A DNA stretch of 64,000 bases from Knoxdaviesia capensis (Eukaryota; Ascomycota; Sordariomycetes; Microascales; Gondwanamycetaceae). The stretch lies in the NCBI GenBank assembly GCA_001510575.1, contig LNGK01000002.1, positions 155,271 to 219,270 on the forward strand, written 5' to 3'. Positions 22,900-35,578 of the stretch are shown here, one piece after another. The position numbers and the translations under genes were made by a program. Below the pieces are notes generated by a model. That model did no database searches. It worked only from the letters and a program-made list of their open reading frames with translations, and had not been told where the DNA came from. Within the stretch, counting starts at the first letter, position 1; every line of letters starts with the position of its first letter.

Positions 22900-24441
22900 G
22901 TCCCACGCCAATCTGGAAGGTGGGCTGCATCCCGGAAATGCCGAATCTTTCGCGGTATCTCGTAGGCTTCTATATCGGAAAGCGTATAGCTGTAACCTGT
23001 GCAATACAGCGTCACATTGATCAACGTTAGGTTGGGGGTCGTAGTTTCGGGGGACGACCGGACAGCGAGGCCTGGAGCTATCGTCAACCTCTATCTTGGC
23101 TTCATTATGCTCTACCATAGCTGTAGGATTACCAGATGCACATCTTATATCCTCAACCCTTCAACACGTCTAACATCATCGCTAACCCAAGAGAATCCCT
23201 TCAGTTCTACCTCCCAGTCAATTCAACACAGAAAGCATCCCACGGGCCCCAGCCTATCCCAAATCCAGCACCGCGACCTCACGTCAAGCTAGATACCATC
23301 ACAGATACACACTATATCCACTTTTATTCGGCCTCAACCTCCTCGGCCGCTCGTTTGAGGACAATGCCTATCTGGTTTAGGTATCGCGCATTCCCGAATT
23401 CCAAAAATGGCCAGATGCGCATGGTGGTTTGAGAAGAAGAAAGTTGATATCTGGTGCCCTTGAGAGAGAAAGAGCGGCTGTTACGTACATGTCGTTACTC
23501 GCGACTTTACAGTCTTCCCGTCCGAAGGGGAAAAAAAGAAAGTGCGCGGCTGAAGGCTGGAGAATTGGGGGTAAAGTGAGGGCGAGAGCGGGATGCCCGT
23601 GGTTCTCAGTCGACGTTATCGGGGGGGGCGATCGCCGTCCCGCGACACACAACAGCAGGCGTCCACTGTGCACTTTCAGCCCGGCCGTGACGATACTCTC
23701 CCTGATTTCCCGCAGACGTAGAAACCACCGCACTGCGGTCCCGGCGGAAGCAGTGGCAAATGGCAGCGTGTGTGTCTGTGTAGATATCTCTCTCTGGGCG
23801 CGAGACCGAGGGACCCGCGAGAACACTCGGTCGTCGTTCGACACTTGCCCTGGATGCGGTTCGTAGATCGTCCTCGGGGAGGCAACATCACCCCCCCAGG
23901 GCCCTATCATAGCATCCCGCGGTAGATACAGTCAGGAAGGCAAACGAGAGCAAGGTCTCGCCACCGCCTCCCACTTAAAACAACCCACAAGCGGCTTGTT
24001 TTGGGGGGAGTGGAGTGGGAAGTCTACTGTATCGCTCGGTGCCTGACTAGACCCGAGGAGCCAAGCCAAGAGAGGCAAATGCCGCACAACCTTAGTTTGG
24101 GGGTGTAAGTCTGTACTACGAGCCGATACTGCACATATGGATGCATGGGTTTAACCCTAATATGTGGCCCTTGTTCACGACTCTCCTCTTCGCCACCACC
24201 TGTTCGCAGCTTCGGCTCGCTGATTTGCCCGGAGCTCTGAAACAAGGGTGTCTCCCCTTCCGGTGGCCACGGCTCTCACTATCATCTGCCTGGCTTGCCT
24301 TCTCGAACCCCAAAAAATCAACACAGACGACAGTGCTGCTGTGGTCGACGTAAGGATGTGCTTTTTGCCTGTGTTTGAGTGTGTGCGTGTGCGGGCAATC
24401 TCGCTGTGGTCGCGGGTTACAAGCCGAGGCAAAAGTCCATG

Positions 24442-24466
24442 CTCGCCAGGTCGCCGACCTGGCGAG
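24442..24466. repeat. 25-nt near-perfect palindrome (12-bp arms)
   Basis: CTCGCCAGGTCG and CGACCTGGCGAG are exact complements separated by a single C. Arms of this length with a one-base spacer are not expected by chance in 64 kb. It may be a dimer-binding site or a hairpin; no gene start is nearby. Confidence 0.9.
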
Positions 24467-26059
24467 TGTTCTCGCGTATGGCGCGCGGGGGAGGTACGGT
24501 ATGTGCTCTGAGCGGCGGTGCACCAGGCAGAAAACCGTATCTTTGGGGGCTTCAGCGTGTGTCTGGGACGTGCTTCAGTGGCTTCCGAGTACACATGTGC
24601 TCTCTCTCTGCATCTGTGCGTATCTATCTGGTCTTCCCAGCCACTACGGCCGAGCCCGCGAGAGGCAGGGACATGGTTTTTGCCTTCAGGTCGCTGTATC
24701 GCCTGCTTAGCAGGAGGTCGAGAGTAATAGAAAGCATGTAATGGAAAAGAAGAGGCACATGTATATCACAAGCGTCCGGCTATAATGCGGACGAGAGCGA
24801 TAAGTGCACGACACAGGCATTCGACACATCCGGTGCTGGCAAAGACAGGCGCTGTTGACAGAGATACGGTTGGGAGTTCTAAAGTTACGCTTCGAGACAG
24901 TTGAGCAAGTACATGAATCCAGGCTAGAGAAGTGACATCCACCAATTCCCAGGAACAAGACCTTGACACGCCGTTATCACCAAGTCCAGCCAGGCCAAGA
25001 CAGAACAAACTGCATACAAAGCATGGAAGGTAATAGAAATCACTAAGAAGAAGGAGAAAGAAAAAACTGGCCCCCTGCCCACCCCCGGGCTCCTCCGCAA
25101 GAGCTAAGATCTCTCACAGCCGCGTAGAGATAAGGAAAAGCTACGCTCGTACACATACACGAGACGAGAAGAGAGACGAGGGCCAGCGACATCCACCATG
25201 GCGGGTCCAGCACCGCAAACAACTGGGGAACAAGAGACACTCGTCGGAAATTAGAGACTGCACGAAGTGGCCTCCCTGTCAAATAGAAGAATGAATTAGG
25301 TGTAGAAGGAAGAATGGAAGCTGTAGAAAATCGAAACTAAAAGTGTGAAGAAATCGAAACAAGGAATCTATCGTCACCGCGACTATCACAGACATTTTCC
25401 AATATCACCATCATCCTAATCTCGCCAGTTTCCATTTGCTAACCACACTGATTAACACCCAATCACACAGCCGTTTTTGCTTCTCTACCACCCTCTCACT
25501 CACGCATCGGCCTGTTCCACACACAAGAAAAATCTCTGCAACCAACGGCTGAACACCGCTTGACGCCCAGACCACACAGGCTAACCTCATTCTCCATAGC
25601 CCACGAACAACCCAGGTTGATGAAGACGCTGGGACCAACACACACAGAAAAAACCAGCAGTGGGTGGTGGTGGTGGGTGGTGATAATCTCATTTTCGTCT
25701 TTCCTTTGGTCACTGCTATTAGTGAATCTCTGCCCTCTCAGAGGCGGAATCCGAAGCCTGTGATAGGCAGGCCGATCCGTGCCCAGAAGCTACCAGTGGC
25801 TCAACATCTCGATAGAGCCAAGTGGTAAATCATGTGGCTCGTGTTCTCCAGGTTGGTCCAATCCAGTATAGACTCTCTCGGATTCTCACTCTCTCACTCT
25901 CACTCTCACTCTTACTCTCTCCCTCTCCACATATGTCCAATAGTGATACGAGGGTTGTTCTGTCTCCCCCTCACCAGACTCTATCTGCCCTCTGTCACAT
26001 CTGTCTTGGGAATCTCACGCTAGGGACAGGCCGGCCGCGACCAGCGGAGGCCGAAGGCG

Positions 26060-26084
26060 CCCCCCCCCCCCCCCCCCTCCCCCC
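26060..26084 (+). repeat. C18 homopolymer with CCTCCCCCC extension
   Basis: Eighteen consecutive C bases, then T and six more C. The complementary strand is a strong G-quadruplex candidate. Its length may also be uncertain in the assembly. Confidence 0.85.
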
Positions 26085-27385
26085 GCTGAAAGAGAAACCT
26101 GAGAGACAAGAAAAATCTCTCAACTCAGCTACGAGGTGTCCAGACGGTTCAAGAGGCTCTTCGTCCATTGCACGGGAGCTCCGGTGGTGGGAGGCCTCGA
26201 CGGTCAGGCCTGGCGGCGTGCGAATATGGGCTTATCTCCCCCAGGAGAAAACTCGAGATGTGGAAATGAAAAGTCCGCAGACGGCCGGGTTGGGCAGACG
26301 TAAAACCTGTTGATAATCGGCTGGACACAGGTTGAGCAGCAGGTTGTCGTACGAGATTATCAGTCACTTTTTCTGGCGTCGTATCTGGGAGTGAGCGATG
26401 TGGTGGAACAGCTGAAACCTGCATCTCTAGCCTACAGACTCGATATACAGATGATACTACATGACTTTCAGAATGGACTTTGCATAGTTGGGGGTACACC
26501 ACGCAGCGTCGATCCGAGGGAGAAGTCGCACGAGATATCTCACATCTCAAGTCCACAGCACCAGCGTCCCCGGTATATATGAGTCTGTGATATCTTCGGC
26601 CATCGTCCGTCCCCCCACGGCCATCCCCATCCACAGCCCAGAACCACCCGCACCAAAATGCTAGGTCGGTTGTCGAGAGCAGAGACATTTTTCCAAAACT
26701 CTGTTTGCTCCCAATATCAAACACCTGAGTGGCTGCGTTCCCTCCCTCTCTCACCATGCAACCTGCAAGACCGAAAGTCGTCGTTGGCCACCGGCCCAGT
26801 CGCAGTGCTTAAAGGCAATTTGGGCCAATATTGCCCAAATAGCCACATATTCTTCACGCTTTCTGGGTCGGAAAGATACCGGGCCCTGTGATTGCGTCAG
26901 TCTTCGGTTTCGACATTGAACCCCCAGGACCTGTGCATAAAAATCCGTGCATGTATAAAGTTGGTTCGTGTGAATGTGCAACCGTCACAAACACAGCCCA
27001 AATAGCAACGGCCGGAGGATGCACATTGTGTGTGTGCACCACATAACATTGCGTGCACAAAACAAATACAACGGCCGGTGCACATCCGCCAGCCGCCTCT
27101 GGATCCCGAAGCGGCAGGTTAAAATGAGCTCCGAAAATAACAGCCACATTAAATTTCTTCTCGAAGGTCCAAAGGAATGAATCCTTCTCTCCCACCCACC
27201 CACGCCCCCCTCCAGGCATGTTCGGTCCAGCGAGGCCGGCCGTGGGACTCACGGACAAAGGTGCAAGGCCGGCCCTGTTCACGGACGGTGGACCCTCTGC
27301 TTCCTCTCTTCGCCAGGCATCGTCCGTGTCCACTCTCCAAGAGCACATGTCCGTGAGCATAAGAACCGCAGGAAATGGCCGGGTG

Positions 27386-27402
27386 TACTGTACAGTACAG
27401 TA
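27386..27402. repeat. TACTG/CAGTA palindrome, copy 3
   Basis: One TACTG followed by tandem TACAG units; two further members follow within 500 bases (27739 and 27871), the densest cluster in the window. Confidence 0.85.
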
Positions 27403-27738
27403 GATCGCGTGCAAGAACCTCCCCGCGAGAGAGAGCATGTGTGTAAGGTCAGAGTGCGATGCTGCGGCCTTTTCTCTGTCGACAAGTTTCTAACCCCAGC
27501 CCCAATGGCCACCTCTGAACCACGGAACCAAGGTGATGCACCAAGAAATATCCAGTAATCTCTCACAAATCTCACGCATTCTAGGCCCCTCAGGGGAGTG
27601 TGCAGTGGGGTCCGTACAAAGGGTACCGGTTCGTTGGATGGGAGGAGTCCGGGACCAAAGTTTGGGTGGGAGGGGAGCTCACACATGAGAAACAAGAGAT
27701 AGGTAATAAGCCGTAAGTTTGGCTCACGTACAAGCAAA

Positions 27739-27750
27739 TACTGTACAGTA
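27739..27750. repeat. TACTG/CAGTA palindrome, copy 4
   Basis: TACTGTACAGTA, the perfect 12-bp core of the family; flanking A and T extend it to 14 bp. Confidence 0.85.
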
Positions 27751-27870
27751 TATTGCCTCCGGACAGATTCTGGTAAATTAGCCCCGACCGGGGAGTGTTT
27801 GGGTGTGTGTGGCGGGAGGTTGGGCAGCCTGGACGTTCAACATGTGCTCACAGTCACAGATCAGAGCTTC

Positions 27871-27890
27871 TACTGTACTGTACTGTACAG
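27871..27890. repeat. TACTG/CAGTA palindrome, copy 5
   Basis: Three tandem TACTG units followed by one TACAG. Confidence 0.85.
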
Positions 27891-28852
27891 AACCTCGTAC
27901 GAGGACACCATGCCAGGCCCAGGGAAGTGTTCCGGAAAAGACGCTCGGTAGCCAGGTACACGAGAATAAACTTTGGTTTGCGTGGGTTAGCTAGAGGCAG
28001 GGCCCCCCGATGAGCGCCTCTCGGCGAAGGTATAAAAAAAGTTCCGGCGAGAAGGAAGCCGGGGGAGAAGAGCAACGGCTCGAGGAGAATAAAGCCCGGA
28101 TTATACACGCTGGGTCCCCAGTATCCCCCGGACCATCGCAACGTATAACAGAGCTGTATAAGGAACGAGCATTGCTGCGGCTTGCATGTCTCGCCGTTCC
28201 AGAACACCTTGGCCCGCTCCACCCCGCCGGGCGCCGGGGTGTGTGTGAGTGTAGGAGAGATCACATCTCAGCGGGGGGGGCCAAAGGAACTCGGGGACCC
28301 AAAGATCTTCGCCTGGAGGGAAGGGAGGATATCACAGTTCCTTCGGGAGTGGACGTTACGTGCGTGGGTTCTTTGGGTCCTTCTCGTTTGGGATTCCCGT
28401 TATCTCTTTGCATGTGGTTTATCTCGGCAGTATGTGGTGCATATCGACGACATCGCCTTGTCTGTATCACACAATCCATTGATGGGAGGTGAGGGTGATA
28501 CTCAACAGACTACAGCACGGCGGAGGCGCAGGAGTAGAGTTGACGGCCAGACCTCTTGTCGTGCATGCTTGGAACCGCGTGAATAGCGCCGCTCCCACCA
28601 GCCCAACACTTCAACAAGCACGGCAGTCAGTCACATACATACAGACCCAAGCGCAAGCAACCAAAACGTGCAGGAAGGGAACAAGCGAGAGTAAGGGATG
28701 AACCACAGAGCGCGAGGCCGTGGTTATGTCTCTCACTCGCTTACGCAGGTCCTACCCAACGGCGTGATGAAAGCACACGCAGCAAGCAAAAGGAAGCACA
28801 CATCAGAACGACGTGCTTCATTCACTCTTCCTCCTGGGCGGGGTTTTCTGTG

Positions 28853-28854
<2 letters not shown>

Positions 28855-28903
<49 letters not shown>

Positions 28904-28951
28904 TGTGTGTGCGAGTGAGAGAGAGAGAGAGAGTGTGTGTGTGTGTGTGTG
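28855..28951 (+). repeat. compound GA/GT microsatellite
   Basis: About twenty GA units (28855-28895), then GTGTGTGTGCGAGT, more GA units and a final GT run. Apparent open frames here encode only ER/CV repeats. Confidence 0.95.
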
Positions 28952-30155
28952 ATACGGAGGTGATGCTGAAAAGAGCGAAGACGAACGAACGCCACTACAG
29001 ACGGGATGTCATCCCGTGTCTGGATTCGAGATGGTGAGATTGGGGTTTTTCTTTTTCCTTTCTGCTGCTTCCTCTTTTTCTCTCGGCGTGCATATGCACT
29101 CGCTATTCCCCATGCCGCCTAGCCGTTCACCCTTCTTCGTCCTCTCGTCTTCTCTCGTCTATGCACATGCACCGCAACTCTTCTCGCCTCTCGCTTCACT
29201 GCAAGCCCACATCTCCTCGCGACCCTCCACCTACCACTGCATGTGGCGTGGCGTTATCTTCTGCTGTGGCTTTCTTCTTCTTCCCCCTGCATACGACAAA
29301 AAGTGAAAAGTGAGGAAAAAGAGAGAGAAAAAAACCCCGCTAGAACTTCTCGCAGCAAGCGAGCCTGGGGACGGACTGCTCATGGAAAAAACTAACGCTC
29401 TTTTCAGTATGGACACACTCGTTCGACCGTGGGACGCACATGAGAAGAGTGAGCTACAGAGAGGAACGAAGAGAACCCTTGGGGGCCACCACCGAAGGAT
29501 GTCGTGGTGCGCTGCAATGGTCCCAAGAGAAACCACCACCATGATCTTATCCTCTTTTTTTTTTCCCTCTCATGCAAGGCACAGTGGGCCAATTGACTGG
29601 ACCCTTCTTTTTTTTCGGTTGCCTTCTATTCGGGTTTAGCCCAGGCACCCTCTTGGGAAACGTTGCCTCTTTCTCTCGCCCTCTCTCTATCTCGTCCACT
29701 CCCCATCCGTCTCAAATCCTGGAAATCCTTTGGGCTCACTCCTTCTCCACTTCCCATGGCCGGATTTAGAACTCGGTCTCGCCCTGGTCGCTTCTCCCAT
29801 GCATCCATCGCGAGTAAGAAGTAAGAGCACACACTCTCAAGTGGGGGAGGAGGGAGGGTGTGCGGTGATCTTACCATCCAAATTCCCTCTCTCCAAGTCC
29901 CACAAGCTTTTCTTTCCTGGAACCGGTTGGTTTTGCACCCTTGTTGTTGCCAGCAAGACCTCCAAAACGTCCTCTGTTGCGTGCAAACCAACCCTCGTGC
30001 GTGTGAAGCGTGAACGAAGATGGATTGGAAGGGGACGAGGAAAATTTCTGCTTGATGTAACTGTGACGGACGTCCAACCCGACAACTTATGTCCTCTTTC
30101 GACTGCCGACATCTCGTACTCTGCAATCAGTCTGTGTCCGGGCGCCGTGTGTATT

Positions 30156-30177
30156 GTACTGTACTGTACAGTACTGT
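30156..30177. repeat. TACTG/CAGTA palindrome, copy 6
   Basis: Tandem TACTG units switch to TACAG around a central GTAC; 22 bases. Confidence 0.85.
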
Positions 30178-30840
30178 CCTTACTTCCATACACGTGCCTC
30201 TACGGCTCAGCCAGCTCATCCAGAAACCCGATGTCTGCGGTCGACGGTTCCGGCCCAGCTGCCGTGTCTGTGTGTGCGTGAGAGCGTTGTCCAAGTGGTG
30301 AGGGGTAGCAGTCCAGCCACGAGGGAACCATGTTTCTGTCTTATGCTGCTGGCCTAAAAGACCACACTCACCGTCCAAGCGAGTGTCGTGTTCGCTGTAT
30401 GTCTGGCTCGTCTGTCCCGTGCCGGGACTGGACATGGCCGTTGGTCTCTGTGTCTAAGATTGGCAGGTTTAGGGTTGGGGTTACGCGTTGCAGCAAATCC
30501 CCGTAATATCGCGGCCGGTTTGTGGCATCGTAGGCATACATGCTTCAAGTTCACAGTGCCCTGAAACTCCAGACTCGTTCGGCTTCGCTTCCGAGATCGG
30601 TGGTCTCCTCTCCAGCCATGGCTCATCATGATTGTCGGCGAAATGCAACAGGAAACACACCTCACACACATCAGGAAATCGAAACCCAACCCCGACCGGC
30701 GTTGCTTCAACCTTAAGCCAATGTGCGGAATGAACGTTGAATGTGCAGTGAGTGTTTCACCCACTGAAAACGCATCGCCCGCCATTCATGGCATCCCCGC
30801 GATCATTTCTCAGGTGAGAGAGAGCATCACTGGAGCAGCA

Positions 30841-30853
30841 TACAGTACTGTAC
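30841..30853. repeat. TACTG/CAGTA palindrome, copy 7
   Basis: TACAGTACTGTAC, the family units in the opposite order (TACAG before TACTG). Confidence 0.75.
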
Positions 30854-32388
30854 CTCGATAGTCAACGCCTCTGAACGCCCCCCCCCTCGGCGATACATAC
30901 AAACTCTGCACACTGTCCTCGAGAAGAAACACACTGCAACGTATGTACGTAGATCCCCAAACACCGCGAACATCAACGAACCTGAAACAATGTATGTAGT
31001 ATGTAAAGTTCGCGCGCATTTCTCGCTTCGCGATCGCTACCACTTCCACCGTCTCTCCCTCCCCTCTTTCGTGCGTTTGCTGATCCTCGGAGAGCTCCAT
31101 CGCCGTGCATGCTGCACATGCAAATATTCCATGTGTGTGTGTGCCTGTCTCCAAGAAGCGTGTTCGCCACGCACAGTCGTCCTTTCTGCTCTCTTTGGAG
31201 TCGTCCCTCCTGGACCGTTTAAGCGAGGTCCGCAAGCGAGGTGGAATCCACGCAGGTCCCCGGTGGAGAACTGCGCACTAAAACAAGCAGACCCAGAGAA
31301 AAAGAATGAATTAGAGCACGACAGAAGAACCCGAAACACTAGATGGAAGATGGATCCAGTGTTCTTCTTGGGCCAACTTGGGTGCATGCTTCTTGTCCAG
31401 GGCTTCGGTGGATACGGGGGCCGAGAGTCTTCCGGAGGTGGCCGGACATCACCGGGGGACGTTATCTCCAGCCATTATAGAAGAGAGCCCAAGATACCGC
31501 TCTCTGCCTTCACTTTTCCCACCGCAACCAATGTGTGGTACGGCGACTGGGAAATCCCCCATCAGCGCACTATACAGACAACACCCCTCCCTATATCGAT
31601 CAAAATTTTAGTGGACGCGGGATCCATCCGCGCCGGGCGGGAGTCTCCTTAGCCTGCTAGTGAAGGTTCGTTAGGGTTGCCTGGCGGGCCTGCCATCCGG
31701 CCATTTATGGAGCGATGGAGGGAGAAAGGATCATTAGACCCTAAGGCACCACACCACTCCATGGCCGACAGAGAGAGATAGAGTGTGTGTGTGTCATGGT
31801 GGGTGGTGGTGTGCTGTGGTGTGCTGATCGGGTCTGTTCAGGGCCCAGCCGAACTTTGAGTTGGACACTCTCGTATAACACCATCTGGTCATACGCCACA
31901 ATCACTGGTGTGGCCGCCGAGTCCAGGCTCGCACACAAGGGAATACCCGCTATACCATACCTGTACCACATACAAGGACAGGTGGTCTCTCTCTCTCGCA
32001 GTGGCCGGTCCTGGTCGCCTGGCCTGAGTGCTGACAGCCTCTCTCATGATACACGCAACGTGGTCGTAGGCTTGGACCACTCGCTGGCTAAAGTCGGTGG
32101 TGACCTGGGAAAATTTGCAAATATTGCAAGAAGTTCTCGTGAATCGTAAGTGCTGGACCGTACTGTCCCAGGGAAGGCCGGTGGGAGCATGGCTTGATAC
32201 TTTTCCTCCCCTGTCCCGGTGTCCGTGGTCTACCCGCCTCTTTTTCTCGCGCACGCAATACCCTCAGCACGCACGCGTGCCCTGCACAAAGCCCAAAGGA
32301 ACCAGGACAGCCAGCAGAGACAGAGACGGTTGGTTCATAACTCTGGTTTTATGCTCGGAAGGGATTGTGCGGACGGATATCTGGTCTA

Positions 32389-32399
32389 GGGGGGGGGGG
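32389..32399 (+). repeat. G11 homopolymer
   Basis: Eleven consecutive G bases; one of many runs of seven or more G or C in the intergenic sequence. Confidence 0.9.
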
Positions 32400-32935
32400 T
32401 TCCTGGTTATGCTGGACCGCACCCGAGATTGTCCATGGTTTGGTCGCGAGAACAACTGACGCAAAGACCACACACACGCCGTGTTCTTATTTTTCTTTTG
32501 TGCGCGCCGCCAGTCTCCCGCGTCGCAACCGCTGTATTATTCCCTGCCTTCCCGGCCCCCAAAGGATGAATCGTCGACTGTGCGCCGCATAACGCCCTTT
32601 TTGTGCAACCTTGGGGGCCTTCCTTGTAAGGCCCTGATGTGCCTTTCTTTTCTATCCTTTTTAGGCTCTTAACCCTCGCTGGAGCCGTTTGTGCTTGTGC
32701 CGTACTGGACCGTATGATGGACCGTCCGTGTATCCGAATGTCCAGTAATGCGTGACTGGAAATCTCACTGTTATAGGCGAGGAAGGATGGTATAGACCGT
32801 AGACCCTGGGTTCCTTTTTTCCTTCTGGAAGGTCGGTTAGATGTCAAAAGGACCCGTTTTATGGCTTGAGGATATCTGTTCACGGCGTAGGTGCCATCAC
32901 AGAGACATCTGCGTATAAGCCATCATAGGGCATAA

Positions 32936-32947
32936 AGTACTGTACAT
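32936..32947. repeat. TACTG/CAGTA palindrome, short copy
   Basis: AGTACTGTACAT, a short or diverged family member. Confidence 0.5.
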
Positions 32948-35565
32948 ATGCAAATATCGGTGGGAGTGCAGGTATCATCAGTTCATGTCAGAGACCACAT
33001 GCATAACACAGATTCCTCGGGCAGAATCTATCAATGTGGTGTTACACACTCACACAGCACTGTATTCACGCTCTCACTGAGGCATTTCCTCCCGGCTCTT
33101 CTTGCTCTTCCGCGCTCCATGTTGGGTGATTCGCGGCCTGAGGATGTCGCCGGCCCAAAGAGGCCAAAATTCATCTGACACCAGCAAGCATCCTCACCCA
33201 TCCATGCCCCAAGGGGCCCTTTGAGATCTATACCGTAGTGGTGCCCTGAATCTCGCGGGCCGGCCATACTGGAGAGAACAACAGTTAATAAATAAGCATC
33301 CAGAAAGGGAAAAATACAGGGCTTGCCTGACGAGGAACATGGTGCTGGAGAGAAAGCCCGGGGAGGGTGTGGTGGAACGTTGTTGTCGATCCATTAATAA
33401 ATCGAATTATTTACCCTCTTTTTCTCTGCCTCTGTGGTCTTCGCGACTGATACACGAAATCTCGGTAGGGTTACATTGGCCAAAGAGAAAGTGTCCATAG
33501 ACTTACGGAGGGAAAATATCATCCAGGGACGGACAGGCCTCCCCTGCGAGGACAGAAGATCAAGGCACCAACATCCGTCCGGTCGGTCCTTCGGGTCCCC
33601 GGCCCCTTTTCTTAAACCCCCGTAGTGTGTGTGTGTCTTCTTTTGCTGCTCTTGGGTCCCAGAACCCACCAGCAGGGGTAGACTCTCCTTCTTCTTTTTC
33701 ACAGACGCACCACATCCACGGGGAACAAGGGGCGTCTTGACTTCGCTGGGATAGCACACTGTAACGTGCTGCAAAATGCAGGCCCAGGAGCAGGGGTCGA
33801 TGGTGGCAGAATGGGGTTTCTCTCTGCATTCGAGAAATCTTAGGCTGGCCGGGGAAAGGCCCGAGACCCACGGGAAACAGGGCCCAGGATGCCATCGGTG
33901 CAGCAGCAAGCAGAACAGAGTGGTGGTGGAGGCCGTCGGTCGTCGGCGGCGGCGGCCTTGCTCTCATCTCCAGGAATGTGATTCCTACGCTGGACGACAT
34001 GTCCGTACCACACAACTTCGACCCTGGGACGGTTGGCCCTCGATGGTCTGGCTGGCCGGGGCGCGTGATGTGACTGGCTGCATGTCTTTCTGTGAGCATG
34101 TCCGTTCCTGAGAGAACCGAGTTTTACGTGAGTTTACCTCATGTATCTGGAACCAGCCTTTGGGATGCTTTATTGGTGCTGCTTTTTTTCGAAGACAACT
34201 CCCCGGAGGAACCATCGTACGACAGCTTATGTTCCGGGAGCCACAGTAGCAGTGGGAACAAGATGAAACTTCGTGTTTCTGGAGGCCCAGATGCAGACAA
34301 TTGGGAATATGGAGCACGCCCCCCTTCGCAACTCTTGATAAATGTTCATTCCAACATCCACTTTCCGGCCCAGACAATCCGTGGAGTGTGCTGCCGTCCA
34401 GTCTCCTGGGAAATGATATGTCTGAAAACCCATAGCCCAAAGGGGCCTTATACGTGCAGAGAACCAAACTCTGGGACGACTGAGTGGAGAGAAAAGAGAA
34501 GACGGAAGATGGGAGGGAAAACTTTTCATCCAACCCCCGAGGTGATATCTGCATATGTGATTCCTGTAACCTGTGATTGTTTGGAGAAACGTCCACAGTC
34601 GGGGTTGCGCTACTTCAGCTGACGGGCTAGCAGTGTGATGCGGACGTGGCTCACTTGCAAATGATGACAGTTACACGAGCAACGGCGGAATCACACACGA
34701 GTGACAGACGAAACCCCAACACAGGCTGCACAAACTGCTTCATGAGAAGTGACATGTCTGACATCTGGTGGCGGTGGTAATGATTGGCACAAATAGTTCC
34801 ATGTGCTAGTTGTGTCTGTGTGCGCGCACATATATTGACTCGCCAGGATCTCCGAATATCCGGGACTAACCGGGCGAGGCCAAGCCAAACTCAATCCGTC
34901 CACGGCCGCTGTGCTTCCTACGAGCCCCTGGCACTGCCAACCCTTTTTCGAGCAGCACAAGAAGCACATGAAAACAAGCAGTGGACAACACAGCCAAGAT
35001 TACATTCCGGGGAAGACGTCCCGGGCGCCTCTTTTTAGCTCTGTGATGAGAGAGATTGAGTCCTCTGTAAGTAGACGCATGTGAAGAACGCCACAGATGA
35101 TTTGTGATGCTACTGTCAGTTGTCACCCCCGCAAACTGACGGGCTGCTCAGTGACAAAACATCAGGTGTGGCCGCTAAAAGAAAAAAGAGACGACGAAAA
35201 TCTGGCCGTCTGGGGGGTGTGCCCATGGCATTGATATCTGGGGGAGGAGGGAGAATCCTGTGTTCGGCTGTTCCGTGAGGGTCTAGAGAGAATATCCAGG
35301 AACTACTGTATTGACATCGTGACACCTTCTGGTTGGCCTCGTCTCTATATTAACGCTGATCTCTCTAAGTTTCAATGCACGCCGCTAGCGCATGAAGGAA
35401 GGCCGTTCCACCATGCCCATTGGCATGTGTTAGAGCCGCCGCACGCAAATGCCGTGAACCATAGAAGCCCAGAGTTTGCCGTTGTATGGTGTCCAAAGTA
35501 TCATCCGAAGTTGGTTCTCCCGTGGAATGGCCCGAACTAATATTTATTCCCCGCCTAGGCCTTTA

Positions 35566-35578
35566 TATACAGTACATA
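35566..35578. repeat. TACTG/CAGTA palindrome, diverged copy
   Basis: TATACAGTACATA, one unit and a partial core. Confidence 0.4.

Larger units (their letters stand above)
20210..28850. other. gene desert block A
   Basis: No complete gene can be defended. The block contains palindrome-family copies, CT and GT microsatellites, an 18-base C-run, a 25-nt palindrome (24442) and a C/G inverted repeat (22826-22899). C-rich, leader-like strips are seen at about 23150-23370 and 25370-25620. A basic open frame near 21.9-22.25 kb carries KKRKV but lacks an ATG. The rest is complex sequence without recognisable features. Confidence 0.5.

Noticed and set aside
28813..29037. Open frames encoding RERERER and CVCVCV stretches (also near 20.7, 42.7, 56.9 and 59.4 kb)
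   Set aside because: Direct translations of GA and GT microsatellites, not proteins.
34098..34622. 174-codon plus-strand frame with an ATG
   Set aside because: Length is compatible with chance in this much sequence, codon use is unlike the clear genes, and no domain is recognisable.
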